From Mycobacterium numidiamassiliense (GTDB taxonomy: Bacteria > Actinomycetota > Actinomycetes > Mycobacteriales > Mycobacteriaceae): a stretch of 64,000 nucleotides of DNA. The translations under genes were made by a program, and so were the position numbers. The first letter of the stretch is position 1. Every line of letters begins with the position of its first letter. The stretch spans positions 3,440,966 to 3,504,965 of the forward strand of contig NZ_FUEZ01000004.1 of the NCBI RefSeq assembly GCF_900157365.1, read 5' to 3'. Shown in pieces: positions 7,933 through 16,491 of the stretch. The notes under the pieces are model-generated. The model was not told the DNA's origin, searched no databases, and worked only from the letters and a program-made list of their open reading frames with translations.

Positions 7933-9204
7933 ACCAAGCAGATCTTCGATGCCGTGCCGCTCCCACTGGGATAGCAGATTCGCCAGCATCTGCAGCGGTG
8001 CCCGCACGCTTTCGTCGTCCTTGATCCGCGGGTCCCGGCGATCGCTCGGCGCGTCGGCCCCGAACCTCTTGCGGATCAACGCCGGAACGTCCAGCAGCCA
8101 GGCGACTCCCATCGCGGCGGCATAGAGCAACGTGTGGCGGTGCAGCCGATCGGGGTCCAGTAGGGGGCCGCCGCCGTGCCGAACTTCGGCGACGAACATC
8201 TGCAGCAATTCGTCGAGATGGGCGTTCCACATGCCGGATTCGGCGCCGGACATGGCTCCCCAGATCGCCATGCCCAGGTTCATCTGGCTGACGCAGCCCC
8301 AGTCCATCAGCCCGCACCGCAGAACACCGTCGGTGTCGCGCCAGAACCACGCGTTGTCGATGTTCGCATTCCAATGGCACAGCGCGACGTAGTCGGCGTC
8401 GGCGGCGAGCTGGCGCGTGATCAGGTGCTCGTGCTGCGCGATCCGCGGCACGTCTGCGCGCAAGCGCGTCAGGAACTTTGGTGAGCCGACAGTGGCGGGC
8501 AGCAGGCCGGGCCGTGCGGCGACGAAGTCGGCCAGCTGGTTCACCCGTCGTTGCAGCTTGTCGGCGGACATGGGCGCGCGTTCACCCACCGTCGCGGCCT
8601 GTACGTCCAGCGGGAAGTCCGCCGTCAGCCCAGCGGGCAGGCGCCCGGATCGCTGCGTGCCGGCCAGCCGGCCCAGTGCGGTGAGCAGTGCGCGATAGTG
8701 TTCGAGCGGCTCGGGCATTTCGTAGTCCAGGCACTTGTGGTATTGGCGTTCGATTCCGTTGCTGCCGAATCGGATTCGCTCGGTGATGAGTATTCCGGTA
8801 CCGCTTTGCCGGTGGTAGTCGCCGAACTGCACCCGGGGCACCGCGATGGGGAACTCCGGAACGCGGGACAGCGCGGCGAACCGCACCTCGGGCTCCATCT
8901 GGGTTTTTCCGCGATCGCGGATCGGGTTGTCCAGATCGCGGGAGAACTTGACGAACAGTTGGGTCAGCAGGCCTGGGGTGTCTTGTGCGTATTCGACCGA
9001 CATCATGACTTTGCGTCCGGTGCTGCCGCCGGGGGCCTCACGGAACTCGGCGATCCGGGTGACGGCATTGCCGTCGGTGAGCACGCCGGAGGCTCGAAAT
9101 GCATTGGTGAGGAACTGCGTTCCGCCGTCGAGCAAGGTTGCCGGGTCGGCCGGAAATGCCATTCCATACTGGTCACCGGTGACCCAGCGATCATCGGTGT
9201 GCAT
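7918..9204 (-). CDS. Aminoglycoside/ecdysteroid kinase-like (APH fold) protein, catalytic Asp replaced
   Basis: A 428-residue protein with the APH/EcKinase fold: an ATP-binding Lys in 'LFVKFSRD' (Lys86), a catalytic-loop region 'LCHWNANIDNAWFW' and a metal-binding 'GLMDWG' (Asp301). The usual HGD catalytic Asp is Asn here (Asn279, codon 8368-8370), while the loop Asn (Asn284) is kept, so phosphotransfer may be impaired or altered. It is the last gene of the minus-strand P450 operon, six bases after the SDR stop. Such proteins are common in mycobacterial acyl-CoA clusters, but no substrate is known to me. It is convergent with the cyclase gene. Confidence 0.78.
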   Translation of the reverse strand: MHTDDRWVTGDQYGMAFPADPATLLDGGTQFLTNAFRASGVLTDGNAVTRIAEFREAPGGSTGRKVMMSVEYAQDTPGLLTQLFVKFSRDLDNPIRDRGKTQMEPEVRFAALSRVPEFPIAVPRVQFGDYHRQSGTGILITERIRFGSNGIERQYHKCLDYEMPEPLEHYRALLTALGRLAGTQRSGRLPAGLTADFPLDVQAATVGERAPMSADKLQRRVNQLADFVAARPGLLPATVGSPKFLTRLRADVPRIAQHEHLITRQLAADADYVALCHWNANIDNAWFWRDTDGVLRCGLMDWGCVSQMNLGMAIWGAMSGAESGMWNAHLDELLQMFVAEVRHGGGPLLDPDRLHRHTLLYAAAMGVAWLLDVPALIRKRFGADAPSDRRDPRIKDDESVRAPLQMLANLLSQWERHGIEDLLGSLES

Positions 9205-9210
9205 CGTGGG

Positions 9211-9975
9211 TCACCAGGTTTGTTCGGCCGCGCGCACCAGCATGTGGTTGACCGCGACGCGGCGATCGCGGGTCACCATGAACAGCACCGCGTCCGCGAT
9301 GTCCTCGGACCGCAGTTTGACCATGCCGGCGGTCTGCTTTTCGAACGCCTCGCGCGATGGTTCGGCGAGATGGTGGAAGATCTCGGTGTCGACGGTGCCT
9401 GGGCCCACAACGCCGACGCGAACGCGCTGACCGAGGACCTCTTGCCGGATGCCTTCGCTGAACGCATTAACGCCGAATTTTGTCAGCGAATACACCGCGG
9501 TGTTGGGCCGGGCGACCCAGCCGGCGGTGGAACTGATGGTGACGAGGTCGGCCACGCCGCGCGGTGAATCGGCGGCCGCGTGGATCAGGTGGGAAAGCGC
9601 AGCGCGCGTGGCGTAGAGGACGCCCCGCACGTTGACGCTCACCATGGCGTCCCAGTCCTTCAGCGGTGCCTCCACCGCCGGAGCCGACTGCATCAGCCCG
9701 GCGTTGTTCACCAGAATGTCGAGGCGTCCCAACTCGGCGACGGTGCGCTGCACGGCGGCTGCCACCTGGTCAGCGTCGGTGACATCCGCGGGCACGACCA
9801 GGGCCGTGCCGCCGGCGGATTCGATCTCGGCCTGGAGTTCGGCCAGCCGGTCGGCCCGGCGTGCGAGGAGGGCCACCGCGGCGCCCTGGGCCGCGAGCGC
9901 CTTCGCCGTCGCCGCACCGATACCGCTGCTGGCGCCGGTCACCAGCGCTGCCGTCTTCGCCAGTAGCTGCGTCAT
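9211..9975 (-). CDS. Short-chain dehydrogenase/reductase (classical SDR)
   Basis: A 254-residue classical SDR. The coenzyme loop is TGASSGIG near the N-terminus, 'LVNNAG' stabilises the central sheet, and the active site is Ser in 'TISSTAG' with Tyr and Lys in 'YSLTKFG'. 'ARRADR' after the second strand suggests NADP(H) preference. The ATG at 9975 overlaps the CoA-transferase stop by 4 bp, so the two are translationally coupled. It probably oxidises or reduces a hydroxy or keto intermediate of the P450 operon pathway. Confidence 0.88.
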   Translation of the reverse strand: MTQLLAKTAALVTGASSGIGAATAKALAAQGAAVALLARRADRLAELQAEIESAGGTALVVPADVTDADQVAAAVQRTVAELGRLDILVNNAGLMQSAPAVEAPLKDWDAMVSVNVRGVLYATRAALSHLIHAAADSPRGVADLVTISSTAGWVARPNTAVYSLTKFGVNAFSEGIRQEVLGQRVRVGVVGPGTVDTEIFHHLAEPSREAFEKQTAGMVKLRSEDIADAVLFMVTRDRRVAVNHMLVRAAEQTW

Positions 9976-12335
9976 AGTCCACCCGTCGTCGGTGTTCCGG
10001 CCACCCGTGCCCCGGCACCCAGTATCTGGTTGACAACGTAGTCGGTGTCCTCGCCGAGGTCGGGCGCGCCGCGCGAAATCCGCGCCGGGTTGCGCGTCAT
10101 GCGCCACGACGGTCCCAGTATCGGACGCTGTCCTTCGCGGTGATCGCTGACGAACCGGTATAGCTCGCGGTCCCAAAGGTGTTGATCGCCAATCACATCG
10201 ACAGCCGTGGCGCTCTTGCTCGCCGGCACCCCGACCGCACGCAGCCGGTAGGCAAGATCGTCGGCGTCGTGGTTGCGGGTAAGGCGGGCGATGTCGTTGT
10301 CGAGGGCGTCGGAATTGTCGTGCCGCTCGCTGCTCGTCGTGTAGCGCGGGTCGTCGGTCAGTGCCGCCGGGCTCAGGACGCCGCACAGTAGCTGCCATTG
10401 GTCGTCGTCGGCTACTGCGATGGTGATCCACGCACCGTCCGCGCAGGGGTAGCAGCCGTGAGGGCTCAGGTCCGGGTGAATGTTGCCGTTGGGCCCGAGG
10501 CGTTTTCCGGTGAGGCTCTGTTCGAGCAGGCAATCCCCGATCATCGAGGACAGCGTTTCCACGGCCGACACATCGACGAATTGACCGGCGCCGGTTTGCT
10601 CTCGATGCAGCAACGCCACCACGGCGGCGCAAGCGGCGGCCGCACCGACCGTGGAATCGCCGTACCGCATGCTCGCTCCCAGTGGCGGCCCACCCGGGTA
10701 GCCGACCAAAGACGCCAGCCCCGCCAGCGCGGAAAAGCAGGGCGCATAGCCGGTTTGATGCCCCAGCGGCCCGTCGTTGCCCCACATCTTGATCGACACC
10801 GCGACGATGTCGGATTTGATCTGGGTCAGCTGCTCATACCCCAAGCCCTGGCGCTCCATCGCGCCCGGCCGCAGGTTGTTGATGACGATGTCGCTGCGCG
10901 CGATCAGCTCGCGCAGGCACGCCATCCCCTCCTGCGACTTGATATCGAGGTCCACGCTGAGGATTTCGGGGTTGATGCTCAGAAAGAAAGGCGCATGGTT
11001 GATGTCGGTGCCGCCGTAGGCCCGCATCTCCTCGGGGATGGCGGCCGTCTCGACCTTGATCACCTCAGCGCCCAACAGCGCCAGTAGCTTCCCCGCGTAC
11101 GGGCCTGCCCACACCTTGGTGAGCTCGACGACGCGCACCCCTTCCAGCGGGCCCCCGCGCCGAGTGTGCGACGGCTTCAGTTGTGGAGCCCGCGCCACCG
11201 GGGCGGCGTGCGGGGTGGTGCTTTGTCGTAGCACTGCATCAGTGTGCTGGCCGAGAGTCGGTGCTGCCGAGTTGATTTCAGCGGGTGATGCGCTCAGCGC
11301 ATACGGGACTGTGGGATAGGATGCCTCGCCCAGCACCGGGTGCCGGACGTCGCGAAAGAACCGGCGGTGGCGGTACTGGGGCGACTGATGCAGATCCGCG
11401 GCGCCGTTGACCGGAACCAGCGGCACACCCAGGCGCTGAGCTTGATCGGCTGCGGTGTCCTTGGCCAAGCCGCGGACCCACTGCGCAAATCCTCGCTGGA
11501 AGGTGGCGACCTTGGCCGGCGTGACCGAGAATTCCAGCCAGTCGTCGTCGAACTCGTTGAGCCACTGCGGCTCCCCCATCAGAGCCTTGACCCCCAGCCA
11601 GTGAGCGCGGCTGGTCATGTACAGGTAGACGAACCCGTCGGCGCAGGCGAAAAACGACGCGGGACCCTGCTGGTCGAAATCGTCGCGCGTGCCCTCGGCC
11701 GGGACCTCACCGGTGATGAATCGGCCCAGGATGCAGTCCGCGCGCGAGACGAGCACGGCTTGCTGCGAGATGTCGATGAATTCGCCCCGACCCGTGTGCA
11801 TTCGGCCAAAGAGGCAGGACGCAATGCACAGCGCCGCATCCAGGCCCGCTTCGTAGTCGGCGAGGAATCGCCCCGGCCCCTGTAGCGGCGGCAGTTTCGG
11901 GTCGGGATGGCTGGGAGTGTGATATCCCCAGCCGCTCGCGTGGAACACATTGATGCTCTTCGCGTTTCCGAACTCGGTGGGCGCATCCTGGCCGAACGGG
12001 GTGACCGAGCAGAAGACCACATTCGGGTGCTGTTCGGCCCAACTGGTCGTGCGGTCGTCGATGACCGCATCCGCCGTGCCGATCAGCTCGTGGAGATGCT
12101 CGACGCCGGCGGCGTCGAGCACGACGGATTGCTTGTTCGTGTTGAGGTAGGCAAACAACGCACTGCCGTCGGGCCCGTCGCGCACGATAGGAGCCATCGC
12201 CCGGGTGGGGCTACCGCTCCCGGGCGACTCGACCTTGATGACCTCGGCGCCGAAGTCGGCCAACAGTTTTCCGCAGTACTCCCCGGCGACCGACCCGGCC
12301 AGCTCTACGACCCTGAACCCGGTCAGCGCCGACAT
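9972..12335 (-). CDS. Tandem-domain family III (CaiB/BaiF) CoA-transferase
   Basis: A 787-residue protein with two complete CaiB/BaiF domains, about residues 1-375 and 395-785. Each starts with the family motif (GFRVVELAGSVAGEYCGKLLADFGAEVIKVE and GVRVVELTKVWAGPYAGKLLALLGAEVIKVE). Each carries the catalytic Asp that forms the CoA-anhydride intermediate: Asp188 in 'GRGEFIDIS' and Asp588 in 'GAGQFVDVS'. Most family members are about 400 residues and pair as interlocked dimers; a fusion would place both halves in one chain. It lies between crotonase and SDR genes in the P450 operon, where it would load an acid substrate onto CoA without ATP. Confidence 0.9.
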   Translation of the reverse strand: MSALTGFRVVELAGSVAGEYCGKLLADFGAEVIKVESPGSGSPTRAMAPIVRDGPDGSALFAYLNTNKQSVVLDAAGVEHLHELIGTADAVIDDRTTSWAEQHPNVVFCSVTPFGQDAPTEFGNAKSINVFHASGWGYHTPSHPDPKLPPLQGPGRFLADYEAGLDAALCIASCLFGRMHTGRGEFIDISQQAVLVSRADCILGRFITGEVPAEGTRDDFDQQGPASFFACADGFVYLYMTSRAHWLGVKALMGEPQWLNEFDDDWLEFSVTPAKVATFQRGFAQWVRGLAKDTAADQAQRLGVPLVPVNGAADLHQSPQYRHRRFFRDVRHPVLGEASYPTVPYALSASPAEINSAAPTLGQHTDAVLRQSTTPHAAPVARAPQLKPSHTRRGGPLEGVRVVELTKVWAGPYAGKLLALLGAEVIKVETAAIPEEMRAYGGTDINHAPFFLSINPEILSVDLDIKSQEGMACLRELIARSDIVINNLRPGAMERQGLGYEQLTQIKSDIVAVSIKMWGNDGPLGHQTGYAPCFSALAGLASLVGYPGGPPLGASMRYGDSTVGAAAACAAVVALLHREQTGAGQFVDVSAVETLSSMIGDCLLEQSLTGKRLGPNGNIHPDLSPHGCYPCADGAWITIAVADDDQWQLLCGVLSPAALTDDPRYTTSSERHDNSDALDNDIARLTRNHDADDLAYRLRAVGVPASKSATAVDVIGDQHLWDRELYRFVSDHREGQRPILGPSWRMTRNPARISRGAPDLGEDTDYVVNQILGAGARVAGTPTTGGL

Positions 12336-12354
12336 GCAGGCTCTCCCAAAGCGC

Positions 12355-13326
12355 TCAGGGCTTCGCGCGACCCGAGCGGCTCAGGCGCCACTCCGGTGGG
12401 AAGTTCATGTCGTTGTCCTTCACCACGTTGTTGAGGCCCTTGTTGAAAGTGCCCTCGGTGAGGTCGACGGTGTTCTCCTCATCGTTCTGGATCATCGGCA
12501 GCATGCCCTCGACCATGCCGACAAGAAGGCTGCCGAAGTACTCACCCTTGTGCTGCTTGTACAGCTCGAGGAAGGTCTTCTGCACCGCGACCGTGTCGGT
12601 CGGGCGGGACTTGGAGCAGGCCAACGCGTATTTCAGCGTCTCGGCTTCCAGGTCCTCGCGGGCCACAACGCTGTTGACGAACCCGCAGTCGTACATCTCC
12701 TTCGCGCTGAACGGCCGCCCGGTGAACAGCATTTCGGAGAACTTACGCAGTCCCATGGTCTCGGCCCACCACCACAGCCGGGGTCCCCAGCCGACGTACC
12801 GGAACGCGGGGTGTCCGAACAGGGCGTCGTCGGAGGAGACCACCAGGTCGGCGTCGCCGGCCTGGTAGAAGTGCCAGCCGTAGCAGTAGCCCTTGGCCTC
12901 GATGATGCTGACCTTCCGAAGCTCTTGCAGGGGGCGGTTTCCCGCGCGGGCCTTGGCATAGAAATCAGTCACGGTGGACAGGTAGCGGTAGGAGCCACCG
13001 GGTGGGTACTTCACATCGTCATCGTTGATCGCGAGTTCGTGCAGCAGCGGCATGCCGGGGTTCTCGATCATGCCCCGCTGTTCGGGCAGGTCGCCACCGC
13101 TGCCGAAATCTTCGCCCTCGCCACGGATCACGACGACCTTGACGTCGTCGTCCACATTGCACTTGTGGATTAGGTCGGCATAAAGCTGACGCATTCCCAA
13201 GCTGGTGGCGTTCTGCGCGTCGGGGCGATCGAAGGTGATGTAAGCGATCCGGTTCTTCTTGTCCTTCTCGAACTTGATGTACTGCGCGGCTTCTTCTTTC
13301 ATTTTTTCGTAATCAAACTCAGGCAT
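12355..13326 (-). CDS. Enoyl-CoA hydratase/isomerase (crotonase) family protein
   Basis: A 323-residue crotonase-fold protein, longer than the common 260 residues. It has a charged N-terminal extension (MPEFDYEKMKEEAAQYIKF) and an insertion around residues 85-125. Core landmarks are 'ITFDRPDAQNATSLGM', 'VVIRGEGEDFGSGGDL' (first oxyanion strand) and 'IIEAKGYCYGWHFYQAGDADLVV' (second oxyanion region). The usual catalytic Glu pair is not evident, so it may be an isomerase, hydrolase or ring-acting member. It sits 19 bp upstream of the CoA-transferase and 39 bp after the mycofactocin-type SDR. Confidence 0.82.
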   Translation of the reverse strand: MPEFDYEKMKEEAAQYIKFEKDKKNRIAYITFDRPDAQNATSLGMRQLYADLIHKCNVDDDVKVVVIRGEGEDFGSGGDLPEQRGMIENPGMPLLHELAINDDDVKYPPGGSYRYLSTVTDFYAKARAGNRPLQELRKVSIIEAKGYCYGWHFYQAGDADLVVSSDDALFGHPAFRYVGWGPRLWWWAETMGLRKFSEMLFTGRPFSAKEMYDCGFVNSVVAREDLEAETLKYALACSKSRPTDTVAVQKTFLELYKQHKGEYFGSLLVGMVEGMLPMIQNDEENTVDLTEGTFNKGLNNVVKDNDMNFPPEWRLSRSGRAKP

Positions 13327-13365
13327 GAATTCTCTCCACTTCGTTGTGCTTAATTGAGTTATTGC

Positions 13366-14205
13366 TTATTTGAGCAAACTGCCCGCATCGACGGGAAGCG
13401 AAACGCCAGTGACATAACGAGATTCGTCAGAGGCGAGGAACAGGACCGCGTTGCTGATGTCGATGGGATCCACCCAGGGGATCGGCAATGTGTGCATCAT
13501 CTGCGAGATCGGGGCGAAGTCGTCCGGCCCGGGATTGGGCAGATCTGGGCGAAAGAGCCGGTATGTGTTGTCATTCATCAGCATCGTGGTGCTGACCTGG
13601 GTGGGCAGCACGGTGTTGACCCGGATCATCTGCGGGCCCAACTCAACGGCAAAGGCACGCATGAGGCCGATCACGCCGTGCTTGGCGGCGATGTAGTGGC
13701 CGGTGTTCTGGTAGGCCTTTTGCCCACCGACCGAGCTGGTCAGCACGATGGAGCCACCACGGCCGCCCGAAAGGATGTGGGGTACGCCCGCTTTCACGGT
13801 GTGCCACACGCCGCTCAGGTTGATGTCGATCATGTCCTGCCAGATGTTCTCGCTGATCTTGTGCAGCTTGCGGCCATCGGTGCCCACACCCGCGTTCGCG
13901 ACGATGATGTCGAGCCGACCGAGTTGTTCCACGCCGCTATCCACCGCGGCTTTGAGTTCGTCATAGTCGCGGACATCGACCTGCGCGGTCACGATGCGCC
14001 GGTCGAGATTCTTGACCAGATCGGAGGTCTCGGCGAGATCCTCCGGGGTGGAATGCGGGTAGGCCAAGTTATCGATCGGCCCGCAAATGTCGATCGCAAT
14101 GATGTCGGCGCCCTCTTGTGCCAGGCGCACCGCGTGGCTGCGGCCCTGCCCGCGGGCGGCACCACTGACGAAGGCGACCTTGCCCTCGACCCGGCCGGTC
14201 GTCAC
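13366..14205 (-). CDS. Mycofactocin-coupled SDR family oxidoreductase
   Basis: A 279-residue SDR with the features of the mycofactocin-associated group: 'VAFSGAARGQG'-type coenzyme loop (here VSGAARGQGRSHA), 'IAIDIC' and the extended loop after it (about residues 42-65), 'VANAGVG', and Tyr/Lys in 'YIAAKHG'. In this group NAD is held tightly and electrons are thought to pass to mycofactocin rather than to free NAD. The GTG at 14205 overlaps the P450 stop (GTGA). It probably oxidises the alcohol made by the upstream P450. Confidence 0.88.
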   Translation of the reverse strand: MTTGRVEGKVAFVSGAARGQGRSHAVRLAQEGADIIAIDICGPIDNLAYPHSTPEDLAETSDLVKNLDRRIVTAQVDVRDYDELKAAVDSGVEQLGRLDIIVANAGVGTDGRKLHKISENIWQDMIDINLSGVWHTVKAGVPHILSGGRGGSIVLTSSVGGQKAYQNTGHYIAAKHGVIGLMRAFAVELGPQMIRVNTVLPTQVSTTMLMNDNTYRLFRPDLPNPGPDDFAPISQMMHTLPIPWVDPIDISNAVLFLASDESRYVTGVSLPVDAGSLLK

Positions 14206-15404
14206 GGCACCAACGTCGGGAGGGTTTCCCAGCCCCGCACCGAGGACGTCGGGCTGAGCGTCGCGTTGGCCAGATCAGGCTCCCACTCCGGGAAGCGCTT
14301 GAGAATTTCCTCCAGCGCGACACGTCCTTCCAACCGGGCCAGCGCCGAACCCAAGCAGAAGTGGGCGCCGACGCTGAACGTGAGGTGCGGCCGGGCGGGG
14401 CGATGAATGTTGAATTCGCCTGCGTCGGGTCCGAACTGGCGTTCGTCGCGGCAGGCGGCCCCGATCAGCATGAGCATCACGCTGCCCTGCGGCACCGTCT
14501 GGTCGTATACAGTGACGTCGCGCGTCACGTAGCGCGCCATGTGCGGTGCGGGCGGCTCGAAGCGCAGTAACTCCTCGATCGCCTGCGGGATGAGCGCCGG
14601 ATTCTCGACGAGTTCGCGGCGCTGGTCGGGGTGCTCGGCGAGAACCTTGCCCGCCCAACCGATCAGCCGCGTTGTCGTTTCGTTGCCGGCGCCGGCCACG
14701 ACATTGACGTAGACGAGGATCTCCTGGCGAGTGAGCCGGCGGGTGGTTCCGGTCTCGTCGACGAACTCGACGTTGAGCAGCTCGGTCATGATGTCGTCGG
14801 ACGGATTGTCGGCACGCCAGTCGATGTAGGCCTCGAACTGCTCGCCCACCGACAAACCATGCTCGGCGGCACTCATCGGCTTGCCGGGCTCGGTGCGCAG
14901 CTGGGCGTTGCCCCGATCGCGGATGTACTCCTGATCTTCTTCAGGAATCCCGAGCAGCGCGCTGATGACCTTCATCGGCATGATCGCGCCCAGGTCGGTG
15001 ACGAAGTCGAACCGGCCGGAGCCCACCAATGGATCCAGCGATTGCGCGCAGAACTCGCGGATCATCGGCTCCAGCGCGCTGATCTTGCGGGGGGTGAACA
15101 TGCGCGACAGAAGTTTGCGGTGCACGTCGTGGATCGGCGGGTCCTCGAAGATCAGCAGGCCCGACGGGATCTCGAGGTCGGCCTTGATCAGCTCCATGAT
15201 CACGCCCCGGGCGGAGCTATAAGTGGCGTGGTCGACGATGCCCTTGTTGACATCGGCGAACCGGCTCAGTGCATAAAAGTCGTATTCGGAGTTGTAGTAC
15301 AGCGGCGCCTCGTCGCGCAGGCGCGCAAACATCGGATACGGGTCGGCGATCAACTCGACGTCGTACGGATCGAAACGAACATGGCTCTCGGTACTCGCCG
15401 TCAC
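14202..15404 (-). CDS. Cytochrome P450
   Basis: A 400-residue bacterial P450. The I-helix oxygen-activating motif is 'AGAGNETTT' (237-245), the K-helix ExxR is Glu278-Arg281, and the heme loop is 'FSVGAHFCLGSALARLEG' with the thiolate Cys350. The GTG at 15404 is chosen because GGAGGGG lies 5-6 bases upstream; an ATG at 15443 has no such site. It is the first gene of a six-gene minus-strand operon that runs to 7918. The matching operator-like sites at 15586 and 16367 suggest control by the adjacent TetR. The CYP subfamily cannot be named without a search. Redox partners are not encoded here. Confidence 0.93.
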   Translation of the reverse strand: MTASTESHVRFDPYDVELIADPYPMFARLRDEAPLYYNSEYDFYALSRFADVNKGIVDHATYSSARGVIMELIKADLEIPSGLLIFEDPPIHDVHRKLLSRMFTPRKISALEPMIREFCAQSLDPLVGSGRFDFVTDLGAIMPMKVISALLGIPEEDQEYIRDRGNAQLRTEPGKPMSAAEHGLSVGEQFEAYIDWRADNPSDDIMTELLNVEFVDETGTTRRLTRQEILVYVNVVAGAGNETTTRLIGWAGKVLAEHPDQRRELVENPALIPQAIEELLRFEPPAPHMARYVTRDVTVYDQTVPQGSVMLMLIGAACRDERQFGPDAGEFNIHRPARPHLTFSVGAHFCLGSALARLEGRVALEEILKRFPEWEPDLANATLSPTSSVRGWETLPTLVP

Positions 15405-15585
15405 GAAACCCCTCCTGGCGCTATGAATTTCGGATGTCCGCATCGTCTGCGGCGGTGCGGGGGCTGTCGGTGGAACAGCGCCGGATCTGGGTAGGACAAT
15501 TTGTACACTCCGCTTAATCGAGTCGCTCTGACACGCGCACGGATCCGGCTGACAGCGGGCTCACCGAGGTCCGCGAACTCCGGAT

Positions 15586-15603
15586 TACTCTATTCTCGTA
15601 GAG
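15586..15603. promoter_or_regulatory. Putative TetR operator upstream of the P450 operon
   Basis: TACTCTATTCTCGTAGAG, containing the perfect dyad TTCTC-GTA-GAGAA (15593-15605), lies in the gap between the P450 start and the TetR stop. A second copy matching at 14 of 18 positions lies just upstream of the TetR gene at 16367-16384. Two matching sites, one before each transcription unit, are the usual pattern for TetR autoregulation plus target control. Confidence 0.55.
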
Positions 15604-15652
15604 AACCATATCGCTCATCCTGTGGCAAGACCCAACGCCGCGAAATTCGCCG

Positions 15653-16351
15653 CTAGCCCGTGTCGCGTCGACGCGCCGGGTGTGCCGCATCGCCATCCGT
15701 CAGCTGCCCCTTCTGGGGGCTCTTCAGGATGCCCGCGGCGATCGCCGACAGAATTCCATCGAGTTGCTCGGGACTGTCGACCACACGGTCGCCGTGCGCG
15801 AATCGCAGCAACAGGCCGTTGATAAAGGTCAACGTCACGTTGCTCAGATCCTCGATCACCGCGGACTCCAATTCGGCGCCGTGCGGCATGAGTTGAACCA
15901 GGATCTCGCTGTGCAATTTAGTGAAGCCATCGGTGGCTTGCTGCAGAATCGCGGCCATCGCGGGGTCGCGCGCGGCCTGCATCGTCAGCTCGTATCTGGC
16001 CTTCGTTCGGGATAACTGTGGTTCGCTGCCGGCCTGAATGACGAGCTGCGCCAGCAACGAGGGCGACGGATTGGCGCCCTGGCTGTCGGCACTGTCGGCG
16101 ATCGTCTGCAGGCTCTGCAGGTCAAGCTCGGCCAGCCGCTCGGCGACGGCGCGCAGCAACGCGGAGCGGGTCCGGAAATAGAACGAGGTGGTGCCGTCGG
16201 GGACGTCCGCTTTGCGATCCACCTTCAGGTGGCTCAGGCCCTTGGCCCCATCCGCGGCCAGCAGCGCGATCGCCGCATCGCACAGGTCGCGGCGGCGTTC
16301 CGTAGGATTTGGCTTTCGCCTTTTCGCTGACACGGGACTGTATCGAGCCAT
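15653..16351 (-). CDS. TetR family transcriptional regulator of the P450 operon
   Basis: A 232-residue regulator with a basic N-terminus (SAKRRKPNPTERRRD), a HTH region around residues 40-70 (LSHLKVDRKADVPDGTTSFYF) and a helical C-terminal ligand domain. It lies just upstream of the P450 operon on the same strand. The ATG at 16351 is preferred because the residues before it (in-frame ATGs at 16411 and 16399) overlap the operator-like site at 16367-16384. The C-terminal tail is Arg-rich. Ligand unknown; probably a substrate or CoA thioester of the P450 pathway. Confidence 0.85.
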   Translation of the reverse strand: MARYSPVSAKRRKPNPTERRRDLCDAAIALLAADGAKGLSHLKVDRKADVPDGTTSFYFRTRSALLRAVAERLAELDLQSLQTIADSADSQGANPSPSLLAQLVIQAGSEPQLSRTKARYELTMQAARDPAMAAILQQATDGFTKLHSEILVQLMPHGAELESAVIEDLSNVTLTFINGLLLRFAHGDRVVDSPEQLDGILSAIAAGILKSPQKGQLTDGDAAHPARRRDTG

Positions 16352-16366
16352 CTTGGACCGAGAGGC

Positions 16367-16384
16367 TACTCTATATTCATAGTG
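16367..16384. promoter_or_regulatory. Putative TetR operator upstream of the TetR gene
   Basis: TACTCTATATTCATAGTG matches the site at 15586-15603 at 14 of 18 positions (shared TACTCTAT, then TC, TAG and the last G). It lies 16 bp before the chosen ATG of the TetR gene, so binding here would block its own transcription. Confidence 0.55.
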
Positions 16385-16491
16385 TGGGCAATGGAGCATG
16401 CATAGTGGCATCGCCGCACCGGGATGGTACGGCGATGCCTTTTATGGGAAGCAAGTGTCGCAAACTGTTGCAGCACTGCAGGTTTGCTGCG

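Noticed and set aside
9976..10785. In-frame upstream extension of the SDR at 9211-9975
   Set aside because: The extra 270 residues are Arg-rich and overlap the CoA-transferase in another frame; the SDR fold starts at ATG 9975.
12205..13173. A 322-codon plus-strand frame over the crotonase gene
   Set aside because: Antisense shadow; composition typical of reversed GC-rich coding DNA.
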